A stretch of DNA of 64,000 bases, taken from contig CM055100.1 of NCBI GenBank assembly GCA_029204225.1, positions 12,237,040-12,301,039 of the forward strand, read 5' to 3'. A program made the translations under genes and the position numbers. Origin of the DNA: Diphasiastrum complanatum. Its lineage: Eukaryota; Streptophyta; Lycopodiopsida; Lycopodiales; Lycopodiaceae. Positions within the stretch are counted from its first letter, which is position 1. Each line of letters starts with the position of its first letter. The notes under the pieces were generated by a model. The model had not been told where the DNA came from. It made no database searches and saw nothing but the letters and a program-made list of their open reading frames with translations. Of the stretch, positions 1 to 12,489 are shown piece after piece.

Positions 1-31
1 TTACTTTTATAAAGTTAGATTGATTTTAGAT

Positions 32-67
32 TGTTGGATTTATCTCCTCTACTCTCCTAAATCCCAT
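32..67. repeat. 36-bp repeat, inverted partner at 58944-58979
   Basis: The segment begins TGTTGGATTTATCTCC and reappears in reverse complement at 58944-58979 with one mismatch in 36. It has the TG start expected of an LTR or terminal inverted repeat. The next block to the right, around 95-130, matches 58900-58935 in the same orientation instead, so the two copies are not simple inversions of each other. Confidence 0.6.
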
Positions 68-273
68 TTAATCTGCCTCCAATATATGCAGACTGTGCGA
101 CAACGTGAGTAAAAATGCAGCACTGATCAATAGGAGCTTCGACTAATGACCACGTCTGGTTCTTGATCAGAGAGGAATACTCTCTGTCCATAGCTTCTCT
201 CTAGAGATCAGAGTCTGGTTGGCTGAGTGCCTCTTTGACAGTCATCGGTTCCTGTATCAAGTGACATGCAGAC

Positions 274-1180
274 TCAAGAGTATACCTTGTGGGCTGTGTG
301 CGCACTCGCTTGATCTTTTGGGAGGATTCGACTGATGAACCACTCTTGGGACTTGTTGCTGGGTAGCAGCAACATCTTCATCTGATTCGCTATCACGAAG
401 TGGGTTGAAATCAAGGCTTCAAACTCAAGAGTCATTGCTTCAACCCACTTCTTGGATTGAAGTGCATCTTGGACATCTTTAGGCTCTTCATCTGCATGAT
501 AGGAGGTTTCACCTTCCACTTGTCTTCCTTCCTCATCATAGGTGAGCCTTCTTGGCTCAGATCTTTCTCTTATGGATCTTCTTGGTTTAGGTGATTGAAG
601 TTGCTCCTCCTCAAGCCTCGGCCTCACTACTTCTTGACCAGCATCAAGATTGATGATTGTAGATCCTTCATGAGACTCCTTGATCTTTGATTCATCCAAG
701 TTAAACTTCTAATCTCATGGAAGATCACATCTCTATTTACAACATTATTGTCAGTAGAGGGAAGATATACTTTATATGCTTTCTTATAAGATGCATATCC
801 AACAAAAATTCTTTTAACAGCACTAGGATCATCCTTCTTCCTAGTCTCTAAAGGTACATGCACATAGCATACACAGCCAAAGATCCTAAGATGATCTACT
901 TTAGGCTTTTTCTCATACAATATCTCAAATGGTGTTCTTCCTTCTATTGCAAGATTAGGAAGTCTATTACAAAGATAATTTGCACATGCAACTGCTTCTC
1001 CCCAAAATTCTTTAGGTAGAGATGATTCTAGCCTAATGGCTTTTGCACATTCACACAAAGTTCTATTTTTTCTCTCAGCAACTCCATTTTGCTGAGGAGT
1101 ATAAGAACAAGAAATTCTCTTCGTATTCTCTCTTTCTTACAAAAGTCTTTAAACTTATTAGAGGTATATTCACCTCCACT
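274..1180 (-). pseudogene. copia integrase C-terminal part, linker and RT start (element A)
   Basis: Integrase sequence is clear: PKEFWGEAVACANYLCNR, then LRIFGCVCYVHVP, KRIFVGYASYKKAYKVY and NRDVIFHE, the usual order downstream of the catalytic core. It is followed by an acidic, serine-rich linker (PRRSIRERSEPRR) and by QSKKWVEAMTLEFEAL, the conserved entry to copia reverse transcriptase. RT then degenerates. The piece with the final integrase glutamate (PQQNG..ERKN region, about 1060-1110) is in a different frame from its neighbours, so at least two frameshifts separate the parts. Confidence 0.85.
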
Positions 1181-1189
1181 ATCACTTCT

Positions 1190-1400
1190 AGAACATCTCC
1201 AATACCACCTAACTCTTGATGAAGATCCTTTACTCTCATTACATAAGATGAAGCACTCTCATCTACTCTCTGATAACTTAGAAAAATTTGATTTCTAAGT
1301 GTACGGCCTCCTATGCCATATAATATCCATCGAATCGTTGATCTGGTGAGCTTGCTCTGAAGGTACTCGGATCCTGAGGTGTTACAGGTTCTCTTTTCAC
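1190..1400 (-). pseudogene. displaced copia gag fragment inside element A
   Basis: The minus strand encodes LRNQIFLSYQRVDESASSYVMRVKDLHQELGGIGD, read here in pieces, which matches the middle of copia gag (UBN2-type). It lies between the protease and integrase segments, where gag does not belong. The protease region ends near 1569 and integrase resumes near 1180. The likely cause is an internal rearrangement or nested truncated copy. Confidence 0.55.
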
Positions 1401-1568
1401 TTTCATGTGGTGACAAGCTGAGTGGTTGCGGATTCAACCACTTCGCAGGTATTGCCTTCAAAGGTGACCGTTAGTCCTACATCTACCATCTTAGCAACAG
1501 ATAGTAGGTCCTTCTGAAGAGTGGGCACGTATAGAGTGTCATTGAGTCTTCTGTCTATTCCTTGGTGC

Positions 1569-2460
1569 TTAACCACAGCGCTCCAGTTCCGCTGACTTTG
1601 TGTCTGGAACTCTCTCCAAGATTATATATCTGGAAGATTCCGATTCTTGATAATCAGTGATCATGTGTCTCGTTGCCACAAAGTGTGATGGTGCACCTGA
1701 ATCAAGAATTATCTCTTGTGTATCTGAAGTTGATGTCGCACAGACATCAGCACACAAGTAAGCTGCTGGGTTCTTGTCGTTGTTGGCTCTATCTTCGGCC
1801 ATCTTGGAGGACTCTGGTTCATCCACGTAGGATGAGCTATTGTCACTCTCTCGTCTGCTCTCAGCTTTCTTGTTTCTGGGATTTCGGTTGCATTCAATGG
1901 CTGCATGACTCTTTTTGTGACAGTAGATGCACTCTATCTTTGGATTGAGCCAGCACTTATCAACAGTGTGGCCTTCTCGTGTATACCTCGTACAGGTCTT
2001 CTTCTCACCATTCTGCTACCTTGGTTTATTCTGCTCTTCCATTTGTCTTCTTTGGCTCCCTCTGGCTGCTGCCTTGGATCTTGTCTTTGGTCTGACTCCC
2101 TCTTAGGCTTGAAATTCTTCTTCTGCTTCTTTTTGTTGTTGTAGAGAGCTTGATCAAAGTTATCCTTGTCATCAAGGTATTCATGGGCTTCCACCTCTTC
2201 TCTGATCTCGATTATAGCCTTCTCAAGGGTCATCTGTGGATCTTTAGCAAGTAATGTTTAGGTCGTTTGAAACGATCTTGGTAGAGCTGCTTCTTTGTTG
2301 AGACTGCATTCTCTGTTCCATAATTGTGTAGCGAGAGGAACAAGTCCTTCATCAGAAGAATGAAGGAGGTGGTCTTTACCATCCCATCTCAAATTGGTTA
2401 GCTGATCTTCAAGAAGCATAATTTGGCTTCGTGATTTCCAGAGAAATGATTAAGTTAAAA
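1569..2460 (-). pseudogene. copia gag and protease (element A)
   Basis: The minus strand shows the end of gag (LTNLRWDGKD, then MTLEKAIIEIREEVEAHEYL) around 2400-2160. A lysine/arginine-rich nucleocapsid stretch follows, then a degenerate zinc knuckle (CIYCHKKSHAAIEC) near 1890-1935. The aspartic protease is recognised by ILDSGAPSHFVATRHM near 1700, with the catalytic D-S-G intact. Frame changes occur between the gag end and the knuckle and after the protease. Confidence 0.8.
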
Positions 2461-2569
2461 GATCTAATGAAAAGAAATGCATTAGGCTTAATCAAAACTG
2501 ATTCTAGTTTCTTGTCTCTATCCTCCGTGCATTAGCTGTCTTCTACCAGTTGCACAGTGCCTTCACGCT

Positions 2570-2930
2570 GCAGACCTTCGCATTTTGCCAAAAGACACTT
2601 TCGCGATTTTAGAGCAGTGTTGCTTTTTCAAGGGCACCTTCGCTTTTATCCGGAAGGCATTTGACGACAGTGTGGCTTTTGCCCGAAAGGCGAAAAATGC
2701 GAGGGTTGGCAAAAAAAAAAATTTCTAAGGCATTTGGAGACAGTCGCCTTTTTTGCAGAAATGCGAAAAATGTGACAGTGTCGAGAGAGTTGGCCAGAAT
2801 CATTTTCTAAGTGTTTTTGACTTAGTGCTGAATTTTCCTCATGACTCAAAAATGCGAACTATGTGACAAAACAGTTCAAAAATGCAGACTGTGCGAAACA
2901 TAGTTCAAAATGCAACAGTCAAAGAAAAAA
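2570..2930. repeat. scattered short motif AAATGCGA / ATGCAGACTGTGCGA
   Basis: Variants of AAAATGCGAA, ATGCAGACTGTGCGA and GACAGTGT recur irregularly. One of them (ATGCAGACTGTGCGACAA) also occurs at 86-103. No consistent unit length and no coding potential is visible. The stretch lies where the gag start of element A should be. Confidence 0.4.
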
Positions 2931-3070
2931 AATAGCAAAGGAAAAACTAAGAAAAATCTAAGGCTTTGAAAGATAGAAACTCTTAGTTTCTTCATATAGT
3001 ACTTGTTAGACTTAAAACTTAAGTACATAACTAATATCTATTAATTAGTGAATACAAAGTAACATTAGAT

Positions 3071-3084
3071 ATGCTCTAATACAA
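3071..3084 (-). other. degenerate primer-binding site of element A
   Basis: On the minus strand this reads TTGTATTAGAGCAT, two differences from the initiator-tRNA-Met copia site TGGTATCAGAGCAT. It is preceded by CTCAACA, a possible LTR end. Its position between the inverted-repeat arm (3180-4218) and the gag of element A is what a 5' LTR and leader would give. Confidence 0.4.
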
Positions 3085-3179
3085 TTTGTTGAGAGAATTG
3101 AAATTGCAAACGAAAGACAAACAAACGCATCAATCAAATCCTATCTTGTGCATCAACCAAATTAGAACATATACCATTA

Positions 3180-4218
3180 GGAACTGATAAACTATGTTAT
3201 TTGAAACAGATCAAGACATTGAGCAATAAAACCATATCGACATGCATTCAAACGGAAGCACATACAAACAAAAATAATCATACTGAAGTTGAAACTATTG
3301 ACTAGAGATTTGACTATTGATGAAATGCATATACAACGTTGCTTTGATAATCACTCAGTACTAAGTGCACTACAATAACTAGTCACTTGAAGACTAATGC
3401 ACTATCGCAAAAATTCAACTAACTTTGTCTTGCTTTCGAGACCCTTTGTATTATGTTTGACGTTTGCAACTATATATCGTTTTCATTCAGATTCTAAATT
3501 GTATTTACAAAATAGTTTACTACTAAACTATCTTTAAATGATGGCCCACGATCACCTATTTTCCTTGCTACAAGATCCACTAAATATATGAAACTTTTTG
3601 GTCATTTTCTGTTAGAAGTCACTATCGAATTTTATTCAAAATAAGCTCAAATTTCATAATGTCTGAATATGTTCAGCCAAGATTCGAATGTACTCAAACA
3701 CAATTCAACAATTGTTCAAATATCATTTGACAAAACTTAAAAATCTCTACAATCGTTCGAATTTTGTTCAAACTAATTTGAATTTCATAATGTTTGAATC
3801 TTTGTCAGTTCTTGACTGTGCAAATTTGTGTTTTTCTGCGGACTACTAGAAACTTTATGTAGACTATTAGAAACATAGTATAATTATGCAAGTTTATGCA
3901 AAAGAGAAACAAAAACTATACAAGTGAAAGTGATTGTTTAGGAGTTTTCCAAATCATAATTACTAATGAAATTCCAACAAGTTTGCAAGTGTTGAAGCAC
4001 AAAAATCTTCAATTTGTAATATAAGCTCATTCTCGGAGATATCAGACAGGCTGGAGAAAAGTTTCTTGAAGAAACTTATTATCTAACAATTATTGAACTA
4101 GATGTCGTACTAGGCAATGCTTAGTAGTGTTATCCAAGCATAGGACGCATTTGTGGAAAATTATAAAACTCCATTCTAGTAAGATTTAGTTTAATTTTGA
4201 TCAATTTTTTTCAAGCTT
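3180..4218 (-). repeat. left arm of 1.0/1.4 kb inverted repeat
   Basis: This segment is the reverse complement of 15100-16510. Shared landmarks include the AAGCTT edge, the stretch around GTCGTACTAGGCAATGCTTA, a TGTTGGAATTTCATTAG start at 3979 and the TATCAGTTCC edge. This copy has one unit of the block that is tandemly duplicated in the right arm. It may be the 5' LTR region of element A, because a PBS-like site and gag follow in the same orientation; that is inference. Confidence 0.8.
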
Positions 4219-7200
4219 GTGTGTTTGTGTATAGAAAGTCTAAAAAACAAAATCAGTGTTGTCCACCATTTTGAGTGAAAATAGTGTTTAAAGATAGCCA
4301 ACTATAGGGAGATCTGATTTTGGAGCTCATTGCACCAAAAATGAGCGTTGATATGAATTCTAGAATTGGACGGGGAGAAATGCAACAAGCGGCTCTAGAT
4401 GCTTTAAGTGCTCCACTTGGGTAGGTGTGGTTTCGTCCAAGGAAGTTGTGTGAACATGTACCAGGAGTGTGGATGGCATCAAAAATGGAGGTGTAGATGC
4501 AAGAGGTTAATGGAAAACGTGATCAAGATTAAAAGAAAATAAAAACAAAAGCAAAAAGAATGCATAAAGGAGACAAAAAAATACTTCACAAAAGTAAGGA
4601 AAATTAAAAACTATAGTTGACAAAATAGAGTACCATCAACTGGACCACTATCATCAAAGCGATATAATATCCATCTAGAAATAATATTATAATATGGTTT
4701 TGCATGTGAAGAAATTTCATAAAGTTTTACAAATTTGGCCTCTAAAATGACTAAAATAATCAAATACTAGTTGACAATTTTTCACACTCTTTGGCTTGTG
4801 ACAATCGGGAAATCAAGCAAGACCTATTCATGAACAATCGAGTGGAAAAAAAAAATTTCAAATTGTGAGGTCTTTCATAAATAAGTTGCCTATCCATGTA
4901 TTTCTTCACTTGTCACAATGTCCCACAATTTATTTTTCATTAGAATATTCTTTGTTCTAAATTTTCAACTTGAGTGATTAGATGTGCCTTGCAATTTACT
5001 TTTCTATGATAATACATTATCACAGATAGTCGTCGTATATGTGTTAAGATGGCTGCAAGGCTCCATAAATTTAAAAAACTTTGAAAACTTCAAAAATTCC
5101 TAAAATCTATTCCTACCATTGGCTCCTAAGCTATTGGATGGGTCCCACTTGAGCCTACATTTGATGATGACTTCTCTTTCACTTTTTCTTTGAGAAGTCA
5201 TTGTTGTGGCAAATAAGCTAATTGGTGTGGTTGCTTTGACTTTCCTTGGCAACGACACAAGAGTTGACGAATGATCGTGTATATATGTTATTTACATCCA
5301 ATAGTACCTTGCTAATAAAATCGTCACAACCATTGGTAAATGTAGCAACTTTGAAAGATGGATGTGTGCCCTATGTGCTATTGAATTGCCTCGCACAACT
5401 CATTGCTATATTGAATAAACTTCCCAATAAATGTAAGTTTCCAATCAAAGTAGTTAATAATGATCCATGTGCAATCTTCATATGTTGTCGGAAACTAGGT
5501 AGGTAGCTTGGTTAATGAGGGCAAAATTGGGAGAACTTACCCTCGATAAGGTAGCATAATCACTGATGAGAGGTTCATTGTTACATTATAAAACCAAAAT
5601 TGAAAGAATTCAAACCATACATTCTACGTATGCAAAATCAGTTGGAATAAGCTTCCTCTAGCAAAATCATCTATTTGACCTACAACTTTCTTTGTTCCAA
5701 AACATGTGCTTGGGCTATTTGACCAACGATAAGATAGACAATGTTTTGTTCTTGTTATTCTTCAAAAATGTCTACACTACAATATTCCACATAGTAGTAG
5801 TTGCTAATGTTCTAGAGGGCCCAAGCTCAAAAGTGTGCTGAAAAAGTGGAAGCTTAATGGTGAGTCGTGTTAGGAAGAGAATGTAGATGTTGTGAATTTT
5901 TTACATATTTTCAAATAGTCTAGACTCCAAAACATGATAAAAAAAAAAAAATTGACTTTTCTATTTTGTACATGCCTACACATCAGAGCTTTTGACTCAT
6001 AAACCTTCAATTCCAATCACAAGAAACAAGCTTTTCACCCAAAAAGTTGTTGATAGAAAGACTTAAAATTTTCTACAATTATTTATTTCCTTTGCTAGTC
6101 AACGTTTATTTCGCACCAGAATATAAATATGATAGTTTACTTATCCGAATGCTTGCAATAATGATTAGTGATGCCATTCTCTCAAGTCATTACACATTGC
6201 ATGTCTTTATAAACAACATTGTGACGCAGGCATGAGAAAAAGTTATAGGATGTTCTTTCAACAACTTTATCAAAAATTTGATTACTACTTGAAAATCAAT
6301 GTGCAACAAACACCCTTTAAACTTTTCACGAAACAAGTCCATAGCACCACATTATCTCTCAAGAATGATGATTTTTCTTCCCCATCTCTTCAATGCATGA
6401 CTTTCTACAAAGTCAATATCTTTTCAACATCTTACAAACAAATAGCCTCAATAGAAGTAACAACTATTCACAACTCCCAAATAACATTGCAAAAATGTCA
6501 AGATGCTATTCTTCCAAAGAGTGATGTGGTCGAAGTCCTCCTTTATTCTCCTCGAGGTTTGGAGTGTCATGCCATTCAGCCACGTACAAAAAACATCCGA
6601 GAGAAAAAACATGAAGAAACTAGATTGGATGGAGTTTTAGAAAGAAGTTCAAAAAGTCGCTCCAAACTTTAAAGAAGGATACAGAAAGCATGGAGCATAT
6701 GTGGAATGGAAGATACAAGTTCCTATTATTAGTCTTTGTTGGTATAATCTGACTTCCACCAAAACATGTCACAGTCCAATGGGATTTCAACTTTTCTTCC
6801 CCACACTCAAGAACCATTTCCTATTATAAAGTTTATCTAACTGGTTAACCCTTCAGTAAATTAAGTTTGTCCTAAAAGTGAAGGTCATGAACGTGCTAAT
6901 TGTGCCAAGCTTTGGTCCACTTGTCCTCCTTAAAATAGCAATCACAGAGGGCTATAAAGTACTTGGCAGCAGATTCTCTGTTAAGAGGCTTATATTGAAA
7001 TATGCCTATTGCTAATTAATGTCTTCTTGTTGTTGTGGAGTATGTATACCATGTAGCAGTAGCCCTAAGCTACTCTTGGACCACACAGTGAGAAAAAAAG
7101 TCTACAGAAGAGATGCAAGAACAGCTCAAAAATGCCACTTTAAACCAAATAAAGAATCTTCTGGGTGCTTCGAAAGCATTTTAAGTGCTTCCAGCTAGGA

Positions 7201-7814
7201 TACATGAATAGCTAAACGTCAATTATTTGAAAACCTTTCGTGCATGCCCTATCTCCTACTTGAAATAACACTTGATTATAGCATGTTGAACACCACAAAA
7301 GCCGAAAGGCTGGCAATTTTTCACAACATGAAGAATGCCATTTACAGACATTTAAGCTTATGAAACAATTTCGTTGTCTGTCATGCCGCAAGAAATCATT
7401 TTCAGAATCAAAGCCAACATGAAGAGGAAAAACCTGAATTGACAAGTGTGTATGATGAACATTAAAAAATTGTGACTCCACAAATTTTGGATATCATGAA
7501 GCATGTCAATTAAGAATTGTATGATCTGCATCCAGCCTACTTCCATTTCAGCAGATTTCCATCTAAGAAAAATGGAATGAAAATCTTCTGTCTGGTTCTG
7601 ATTCAACTCAATTTTTAGCCGTTTTACAAATTGTTAGCCCAGCCCATGTCACTTTTGAGACTGGAAATTTCATGCAGCTTCAAATGTGTTTGACTAAAAC
7701 CTATGTGAGATATGTGAGATCAGAACTTAGCTAACCACAGGAATAGAAGAAGACAGGACACATAATGGATGCAGCTGAAGCAATCAAGCAACTGTGCGGG
7801 GTTAAATTTACAAG
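4219..7814. other. no recognisable gene (about 3.6 kb)
   Basis: The stretch is AT-rich with only short open frames: 5246-5506 (86 codons), 6047-6235 and 6232-6672 (146 codons), all plus strand. None shows a domain, a family resemblance or splice-supported extension that I recognise. The 146-codon frame is lysine/threonine-rich and could be decayed retroelement sequence. I would not annotate it as a gene. Confidence 0.5.
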
Positions 7815-7901
7815 TGTTAGAATTTCCATGCTAAATTTCACTCTTTCCTTTTTCCATGCACTAGCTGTACTCTAGACTGTAGGTCAAGCCCTAAACTCAT
7901 A

Positions 7902-7965
<64 letters not shown>

Positions 7966-8155
7966 GATTGTACTATTTTCTATTGACTATTATTAAGATC
8001 AGTGTTGTGTAGTTTTCTCTTCTCTATGTGTATTGATGTCATGCTAATGACAGTGTGACTATTGATGTAGTAATAAAGCTTCTATGAACCTGAGTGCCTA
8101 CTCAATGGATGCGGCTTGTCACGGGCTCCATACTGAGGCAAGATAGGCCCTTACA
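7815..8155 (+). mobile_element. possible small solo LTR
   Basis: The segment starts TGTTAGAATTTCC and ends GGCCCTTACA, giving a TG..CA pair with TGT/ACA ends. It contains a long CT tract and a TTATTAAG-type AT-rich stretch. The flanking five bases do not match (ACAAG against GGAGG), so there is no target duplication to confirm it. Confidence 0.25.
7905..7963. repeat. (CT)n microsatellite, 59 bp
   Basis: An uninterrupted CT dinucleotide run with no coding context. It should be highly length-polymorphic. Confidence 0.97.
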
Positions 8156-8159
8156 GGAG

Positions 8160-9790
8160 GTAAAAGCGTTAAGGAGTTAATGAACATTTCAAAATGCCTG
8201 GCGACATAAATGTACTACCCTTAGGGCTTCAATTTGATACCCTTATTGCCCACAGACCAATTGCTTCAGCTGATTCAAATCCAGCATAAAACATTGTTCC
8301 AGCTATATATCTACCTTCAACTGTACCGTAGTGACAACCTACGTAAATGTATTGCTCTCGCCAAAGGCTTCAATATCCATATTGCCCACCAAAACCCAAA
8401 CCAAAAAAAATGATTCTCATAACCCTAACCGGAATGATGAATCGCGAATGTTCATCACGATTCATATGATGTGGGGGTGTGTGTGTGTGATCTACTACAC
8501 TTTAGAACCTAATAGCAAGGAATCTAAAAATGGAAATGAATCAAAATCTGATCATTGTAAAGAAAAGTGGAACCAAAACACAAATATTAGAATTTTCTCC
8601 CCCAAAGACATTTCAAGCGAAAGAAAACAGGTCCCAACACAGATATGCTAGGACGGTCCTATGATACCAACTTCTGTACAATAGATGACAGAGAGCAAAA
8701 TGGTGATCATATAACAATCTCATTGTATCAATCAACAATAGTCTAGTCTGCAATGGTTGCAAAGCCTCCTACAAAGGAACTGTTTTATGAGTCTCCTACA
8801 ACAAACTCAAGGATATAAGAATCATAAACTAGAGAATGCTTGCGAGTTATCCCACTAATGGTAATTTGAAGGCTCTTGAGCGAACCTTCCATAAATCTAC
8901 TAAATTAGGGCATACATCAATAGCGCACAGATTCCACAATTCGCCTAAAATTGTATGTACTAGACCTAATCATATGCATATAACTTTAACAAGTAAAGCC
9001 TTTCTGCCCAATTGTAACTTGAAAATTTACACTTTTAACACCCACTTTTTACATCTTTTATATTTTGCACTAAGGCATGTAGAAAACAAAATCTAACAAG
9101 GGATGACATTCTTTGACGGCACCTTACCCCATCTTCTACGTGTTTGGTTAGACAGTTAGACTTATCCCTAAAATCAAGAAGCACATAGTACTATCATGTG
9201 GTGAATGTAGTTATTCTTCTTCAAAGTTCAGAGAGTATTAACCTCATCTACGTGTTTGGAGACACCTATCTTGGTCTTGTAAACACATCCTAAGCATCCA
9301 AACCACATCTAAACCCACATAAAATGAGCCCAACAACAATTATCATTGGGTTGATTAATTGTTCTAGTGGTTTATTATTTGAGGACCCAAGAAATCCTTA
9401 TTATATTGCTTGTTGAAAAGTCCTTGGTTTGCAGAAAAAGTGGTTAGTAGCTGATCCACTCTCTGACATGATTTGCAGTTTAACATGACCTATTTTTTCC
9501 CATGTATATGATAATACTAATATGGATTTGAGTTGGTCGTGGCTGACAGCCCATTGTCTTGCCTCAAGGTTTGGATTTAGATTCCACTTAGGTGCACATG
9601 GCCATACAAGCACAAGACGTTTAGAAACTTTGATGGCAACCTTCGTGTTTTAAATATTTTCATTGCAACTTGAACAACTTTGATACAAATAAAAGCAGTT
9701 CTTCACAATTCCCACTTATATACAAGGCTTCTAGAATAGATTGAACTGATTCACTCGTGTTGAGATTGTCCCACCTTCCAAGCTTCCACT
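8160..9790. other. no recognisable gene (about 1.6 kb)
   Basis: Only short open frames are present (8331-8651 plus, 8836-9096 plus, 9401-9613 minus). Their products have no recognisable motif. A short GT run lies near 8474-8490. The right part probably contains the 3' UTR of the C2 gene, whose stop codon is at 9801-9803 on the minus strand. Confidence 0.5.
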
Positions 9791-9800
9791 ATAGCATGCC

Positions 9801-11000
9801 CTAGGGGTCCGGAAAGCTGTGGGAAGAGACATTTGAACTGTTCTTACTGCCAGATGAATGCCCTGTGATAATCTGCAAAACAAGTATAGAAAATCTAATT
9901 ATGTAGTCGCATCAGAAAACTTTGCTTCAAGGATGTGTTTTGGCCTGAGATTGGGATGCAAAATCTGGAAAGAAGAAGAAAAATACCTTTGGAGTGAATT
10001 TAAGAGCTAACTTGACCACTCCTTTGATTTTGCCAGATGGTAAAACCACCTCATAACCTGTAGCTGGTACACTGCCCCGCGTTAGCACTTCTTCAAGGGA
10101 TATCCTGCACAGTGCAAGCCTTGCCCGCTTCAGACCTTAGTTACGGTTTTACTTGTTTACCTGAGACGTTACTTGTTATGTTCTGCTATATCAGTGAAAG
10201 TATAAGAATGTGCTAACCCGTAAGCAGCGTGTACTAAATATATAACTCACTTTATGCTGCCGACGAAATCGTCTGAGGTAAACCTGTCTTCATCGTAGAT
10301 TTTGACCACAAGCTCCGTCACCGGCCCTTCCTCAACTACGAACTGGAACGCCTGATTCCACACAGGTTTTGAGCCCTGATCTGTACCAATATGAATAATG
10401 GTAGGTGAGGTAAAGGCATCAACCTCAAAATTTCTCACCTAAAATTATAATTACGAGGCAACAGTAGCTGAGGCCAGCGCAAATATTGCGATGTGACACA
10501 AATGGATACCCGATTTCCTTTCCGCTTGTATAATCTTTCTGTTGGCAACTCGACTTCACGTTAACTCAAAAATGTCCAATTCTCTGGACTGGCATACAAA
10601 TCAACTTATGATTCTTTGAGGCTTATTGTTATGAGGCTGCCTGATGCGAATAAGATTATAAAATCACTCTTTTTCTCGGCTGAATTATGAGGAAATGAAT
10701 GTTACAAAATCTGCAATAAGTATGATGCCATCCTTTTACTTTACCACTTACTTCTTGCAGTTTCACTTCGAAGGATTTGTCTCCGGCATGAAATGACAGC
10801 ATAAGGATCTGATTTTCCTGCATCCGTTGGACAAGCAATTCAATCCAGCCAGAACACCCAAAGATCCGAAAAGCATATATTGAACTGAACAAACAAACCA
10901 ATAACCAGTGCAGCACCAGGGAAAGTGAGAGACCAAAGAAATCGGTGTTCTTGAGTCCAAAGCCACCATACAGCAGCACTTCTAATGTTCCGGATGGCAT
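9801..11000 (-). CDS. C2-domain protein, elicitor-responsive protein 3 / phloem protein-like
   Basis: Five exons on the minus strand encode 150 residues: 11000-10934, 10817-10752, 10380-10251, 10104-9987 and 9872-9801. All four introns are GT-AG and the frame is continuous. The protein is a single C2 domain from residue 4, opening with PSGTLEVLLYGGFGLKNTDF. The five calcium-ligand aspartates are visible: D20, D26 (KSDPY), D74, D76 and D82 (YDEDRFTSDDFVG). A short serine-rich tail follows residue 127. This matches the plant family of small C2 proteins (elicitor-responsive proteins, 16-kDa phloem proteins), which bind membranes in a calcium-dependent way in defence and phloem transport; length is normal for the family. 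Start: first ATG, just before the domain. Upstream (11001-11035) is a GCGTT-rich stretch, probably 5' UTR. The gene looks intact and sits inside the large inverted repeat. Confidence 0.9.
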
Positions 11001-12480
11001 TCTTCTATAAGTGTTGCGTTAGCGTTCGCGTTGGCGTTGCTGTTTGTTCTTCTTTGTGTTGAGGACAGAGAATACATGAATCCTCAATCTATTAGGTATT
11101 CTTTTATATCGAGATTCTTATTAGCGTAAATATTGAAACAACAAGCATGTGGAATTATGTATGAAGGTAGACCCGGTCCGAAGGGAGTCATGTCATATTT
11201 TAACTTTTTGATTTTTTTTAAACATTAAAAGAATGAGATTTTGACCATTGCTTTTAACTTTTACAAGGCAAATGTTTTATGGATTGTGATGAGGTTATTT
11301 ATTTTTAATTCAACAATTTTAGCATTAGGGCAAGGCCTTTGTAAACTAATACCACAACAATAACTTGAATACATACATTTAAACTTCAATATATGATGAC
11401 AAAGTTCGATACAAGCACTACAAACTTCAATCTCTTTATGATACAATGTTCGTCTTTTTGTCTTTTAGAAGACAAGTTTGGACTTCTAGGAATTGAGTTC
11501 ACATGAAGAGATCTGACATAATAAATTTTTTTGATGATTATTATTCTGTTGTATTAGACAACACAATTAATCAAACAAAGTTGTCCTAGAAAAGACTCAT
11601 GCTTGCATCTCCTTTCAAATCTAACACCGATTAAATGAAAGTGAAAATTGCCACAAATTTTCGAGGTCGATGAAAGCTATAGGATAAGTATTAAAATTGA
11701 TATTTGCACCATAGTAATTTTGAAGATAATAAGAAGATGAGCATGTGAATGATCGAATATTTGCCTGAATCCATGTTGATGAATTATAAAAGTTCACGTA
11801 TAAAGTCCAAAATTGCAGAGAACTTGATGATGGACATACAAAAATTCTCAAACAAAACTATAGTCCAAGGTGTCTATGATTTTGCTTGAATAAGCAGGGA
11901 TTTGAAGCATATGGTACAATTTTCAAACTTATCAGAGAAGCATTTAAACAAGTTTGTATTAAGAAAGTTCCTCTTCCAAGGTCATGTCATTTGAAGAATG
12001 AGAGAAATAGCTTAAACATGGAAAATAAAATTATTGGCACCCCATTTACATGAGGAGCTCATAAGCAATGAGACATTACCTTACCTACTTTGCATATATA
12101 AGCCCATAACTATTGTTTTTCAGACTTGTTGAATTCCTCACAGGAGCTCTTAGTATGTTGCATCTATTCCTAATGGAAGGAGCAGGCCTTAAGGCAAAAA
12201 CATACAAGAGTATCCTAAATGTGGATACCACATTATTCTGGCAATGTGATTCCTCTATAGATTTCAATCTAAATATTTTTGTGACTGTCCACTATATGTG
12301 GACAGTGGACATTTCTAAATGCTACGAGAACATACCTTTAGACGATCCTGACGGAGTAAAAACTGCTATGAACAAATTCTACTTTTAAGCATTCTAAGTT
12401 TTCTCAACTTAGGTATAAAGGGTACAAGAATCAAAAAGTTTCAAATGGTCATGGTCTAAAAAACTCTCCAGTGAATGGAA
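11001..12480. other. C2 gene upstream region and AT-rich spacer
   Basis: From 11008 to 11040 the sequence repeats GCGTTA/GCGTTC/GCGTTGG, probably in the 5' UTR or core promoter of the C2 gene. The remainder to 12480 has only short open frames (11261-11446, 11621-11851, 12113-12388) without recognisable products. A hairpin lies at 12284-12306. Confidence 0.45.
12284..12306. repeat. perfect 9-bp hairpin
   Basis: ACTGTCCAC, a TATAT loop, then GTGGACAGT. It is a short perfect palindrome in non-coding DNA; no function is implied. Confidence 0.7.
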
Positions 12481-12489
12481 ACTTATTGA

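Larger units (their letters stand above)
274..2460 (-). mobile_element. degenerate Ty1/copia element A
   Basis: Read on the minus strand this stretch carries, in order, gag, a CCHC-like region, protease, a displaced gag piece, integrase, the gag-pol linker and the first residues of reverse transcriptase. Each piece lies in a different frame with stops between. A PBS-like motif lies upstream in the same orientation at 3071-3084. The RT body, RNase H and 3' LTR are not seen; the element breaks off near position 270. It is an old, non-functional copy. Confidence 0.85.

Noticed and set aside
6232-6672. 146-codon plus-strand frame
   Set aside because: No recognisable motif, no codon bias visible, surrounded by unannotatable AT-rich DNA; too weak to call a gene.
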